From Fomitopsis serialis (taxonomy: Eukaryota > Basidiomycota > Agaricomycetes > Polyporales > Fomitopsidaceae), in NCBI RefSeq assembly GCF_022376445.1, contig NW_025955117.1:1-64000 (forward strand): a stretch of DNA of 64,000 nucleotides, read 5' to 3'. Made by a program: the position numbers and the translations under genes. Within the stretch, counting starts at the first letter, position 1; each line of letters begins with the position of its first letter. Positions 62,714-64,000 of this stretch are shown in pieces. A model generated the notes under the pieces. The model did not search any database. It had not been told where the DNA came from and saw only the letters and a program-made list of their open reading frames with translations.

Positions 62714-64000
62714 TTAGGAAGCAAGGGATATAGGGGTGGGTGTCTGCGAGTCGACGATGCTCCGCGCGATGGGCGTCGACGCGCCGCTCATGTATGCGAC
62801 GTCGTCGAAGCTGGGGGAGCGTGTCGGGGTGTTGCCAGGTGACAGGTGGTAATTCGACGTCGGCGACGAGAGCAACTCCTCAACGCTCGAAGCAGAGTGC
62901 GAACGCTGAATAACCTCTGGCTGCACGTCTAGGAGAGAATCCGAGCCGGTATAGAAGCAGAACCTGAAGGTAAGTTAGACAAGAATGAGAATCGGGCACG
63001 CCGCAACGACAGCTGTATACTCACTTATTCAAGAATACGTTGTAACTGGGATCGTTCGCCGGACTCTGCACCCTCTCCTGCCTCGCCAAATACCCAAACA
63101 AGCCCTCCTCAGGGGGCGACCCCGACGGCGAGCTCGACGCACTTGACTCCTCCGACTGGCTCGTCACCGACGGCGTCGACTCCTCGCTCCCTCCCCTCGT
63201 GATCGGCCACGGACCCAACAAGCCCGCGCCCATCCCTATCCCCACGCACACCGCCGGCGTCCTATACGTATCCACCGAACCGAACCGCGGCACCGCCTCC
63301 TCGCGGAACGCCGCGGGGAGCGCCTTCCGCGCACCGAACCCGGGCGTCGACGGGCTGAGGTCGAAGTAGCCGCGCTGGTGGTTGCGTCCGCGCACGCGCG
63401 AGAACGGCATGGGCGTCGCGCTCTCGCCGTCCTCCTCGTCGCTGCCAGAGTACAGCGCGACCTTCGGGATCGGCGGCGCGTCGTCGTCGGGGTCAAGGAT
63501 GCGCGGGGAGCCACGCGTGAGCGGCGTAGAGTCTTCGACGACGCGCGGCCGCCCCAAGGTGCGCGGCGAAAACCGAGGGCGGTTGCGCGCGTAGCCGGGG
63601 GTGTGATACGCATTGGGCGACGTGGCAGAGGGGTACGTGCTCGTGCGCGTGTGCGCGGTCGGCGACGGTGACTTCCACGGCCGCTTGAATGACGCGGAGA
63701 GGTCGTAGCGCGCAGAGAGCGGCGTCGACGAGCGGAGGTTGAACGTGTCTGCGCGGGGCGAGGGTGACTTGCGCGCGGGCGACTGGGTGGAGGCGACCTT
63801 CTCGAGCTTGATGCGCAGGTCGGAGATGTTCTTCCGCTCGGTCTGCTCCTTCTCCGTCTCGCTCTCGCTCTGGGACAGGACCGCCGGGCGGGCGGGAGAG
63901 GGCTGCGGCGCCTCCAGATGTCTGGAGAACTTCACCTGGAAGTTCTCGCCGCCGTTGTTGTCCCAGATCTCCTTGCCATCGACCGTGTACCGGATCGCCA
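62714..64000 (-). CDS. CBM21-type PP1 glycogen-targeting subunit (GAC1-like), 3' part
   Basis: Only the C-terminal part is inside the window; the start lies beyond 64000. Exons 64000-63025 and 62963-62714, joined in frame. At the right edge the frame reads IRYTVDGKEIWDNNGGENF, the end of a CBM21 starch/glycogen-binding domain (W-D-N-N-x-G-x-N). After it comes a long disordered Ser/Pro-rich region with a basic/acidic helix (EKEQTERKNISDLRIKLEK), a GFGARKALP patch, and later SYNVFLNKFCFYTG. The end is PTPISLAS. In this family the PP1-docking RVxF motif precedes CBM21 and would be outside the window. Role: bring PP1 to glycogen synthase. Confidence 0.82.

Overview
The window is nuclear DNA from a filamentous basidiomycete, most likely an Agaricomycete. 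Genes are split by many short introns (about 48-65 nt, often with a CTRAY-like branch site and a pyrimidine-poor YAG end). They lie on both strands without operons. The families present (cerato-platanin, DOPA 4,5-dioxygenase, DUF4246, TKL kinase, ACU-type P-ATPase) are typical of mushroom-forming fungi. No tRNA, rRNA or CRISPR was seen. Species cannot be told from the sequence.

Left part (1-20.6 kb): conserved housekeeping genes. In order: COX17 copper chaperone (+), an Ariadne-type RBR ubiquitin ligase (-), a coding-like fragment between GA-rich tracts, DOPA 4,5-dioxygenase (+), glutamate 5-kinase (+), ribose-phosphate pyrophosphokinase (+), PER1/PGAP3 GPI-remodelling protein (-), class I histone deacetylase (HOS2/HDAC3-like, +), SLC41/MgtE-like Mg transporter (-), SAGA subunit ADA3/NGG1 (+) and RNA polymerase I subunit RPA34.5 (-). 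Proline and PRPP synthesis genes sit side by side. PER1/HDAC and SLC41/ADA3 are divergent pairs.

Middle part (20.6-44 kb): an accessory block built from a fungal family of unknown function, DUF4246. There are five full-length copies: A +, B -, C -, D +, E +. A sixth relic (F) carries a 245-bp inverted-repeat element. Copy A is intact (610 residues, 8 exons). All copies share its exon layout, including a 10-nt last coding exon. Copies C and E with their flanks form inverted arms of about 2.7 kb around copy D. A degraded TKL kinase and a long CAMKL-like kinase lie between copies B and C. The conserved H-x-E, later H and R pattern suggests, as inference only, a 2-oxoglutarate/Fe(II)-oxygenase-like fold.

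Right part (44-64 kb): a type II P-type ATPase of the ACU alkali-cation kind (-), a zinc/NADP alcohol dehydrogenase (-), a single-pass membrane protein (-), an HMG-box regulator (-), a 2.8-kb stretch without a clear gene, cerato-platanin (-), polyadenylation factor PFS2 (+), and the 3' part of a CBM21-type PP1 glycogen-targeting subunit (-) cut by the window edge.

Quality note: many conserved genes here carry one or more frame breaks. Wherever I could align them, these look like loss of one base, usually from a short run of the same base. Other genes (DOPA dioxygenase, glutamate kinase, PRPP synthetase, PER1, SLC41, RPA34.5, PFS2, DUF4246-A) splice to perfect open frames. Deletion-type assembly error is therefore a more likely explanation than widespread gene decay.
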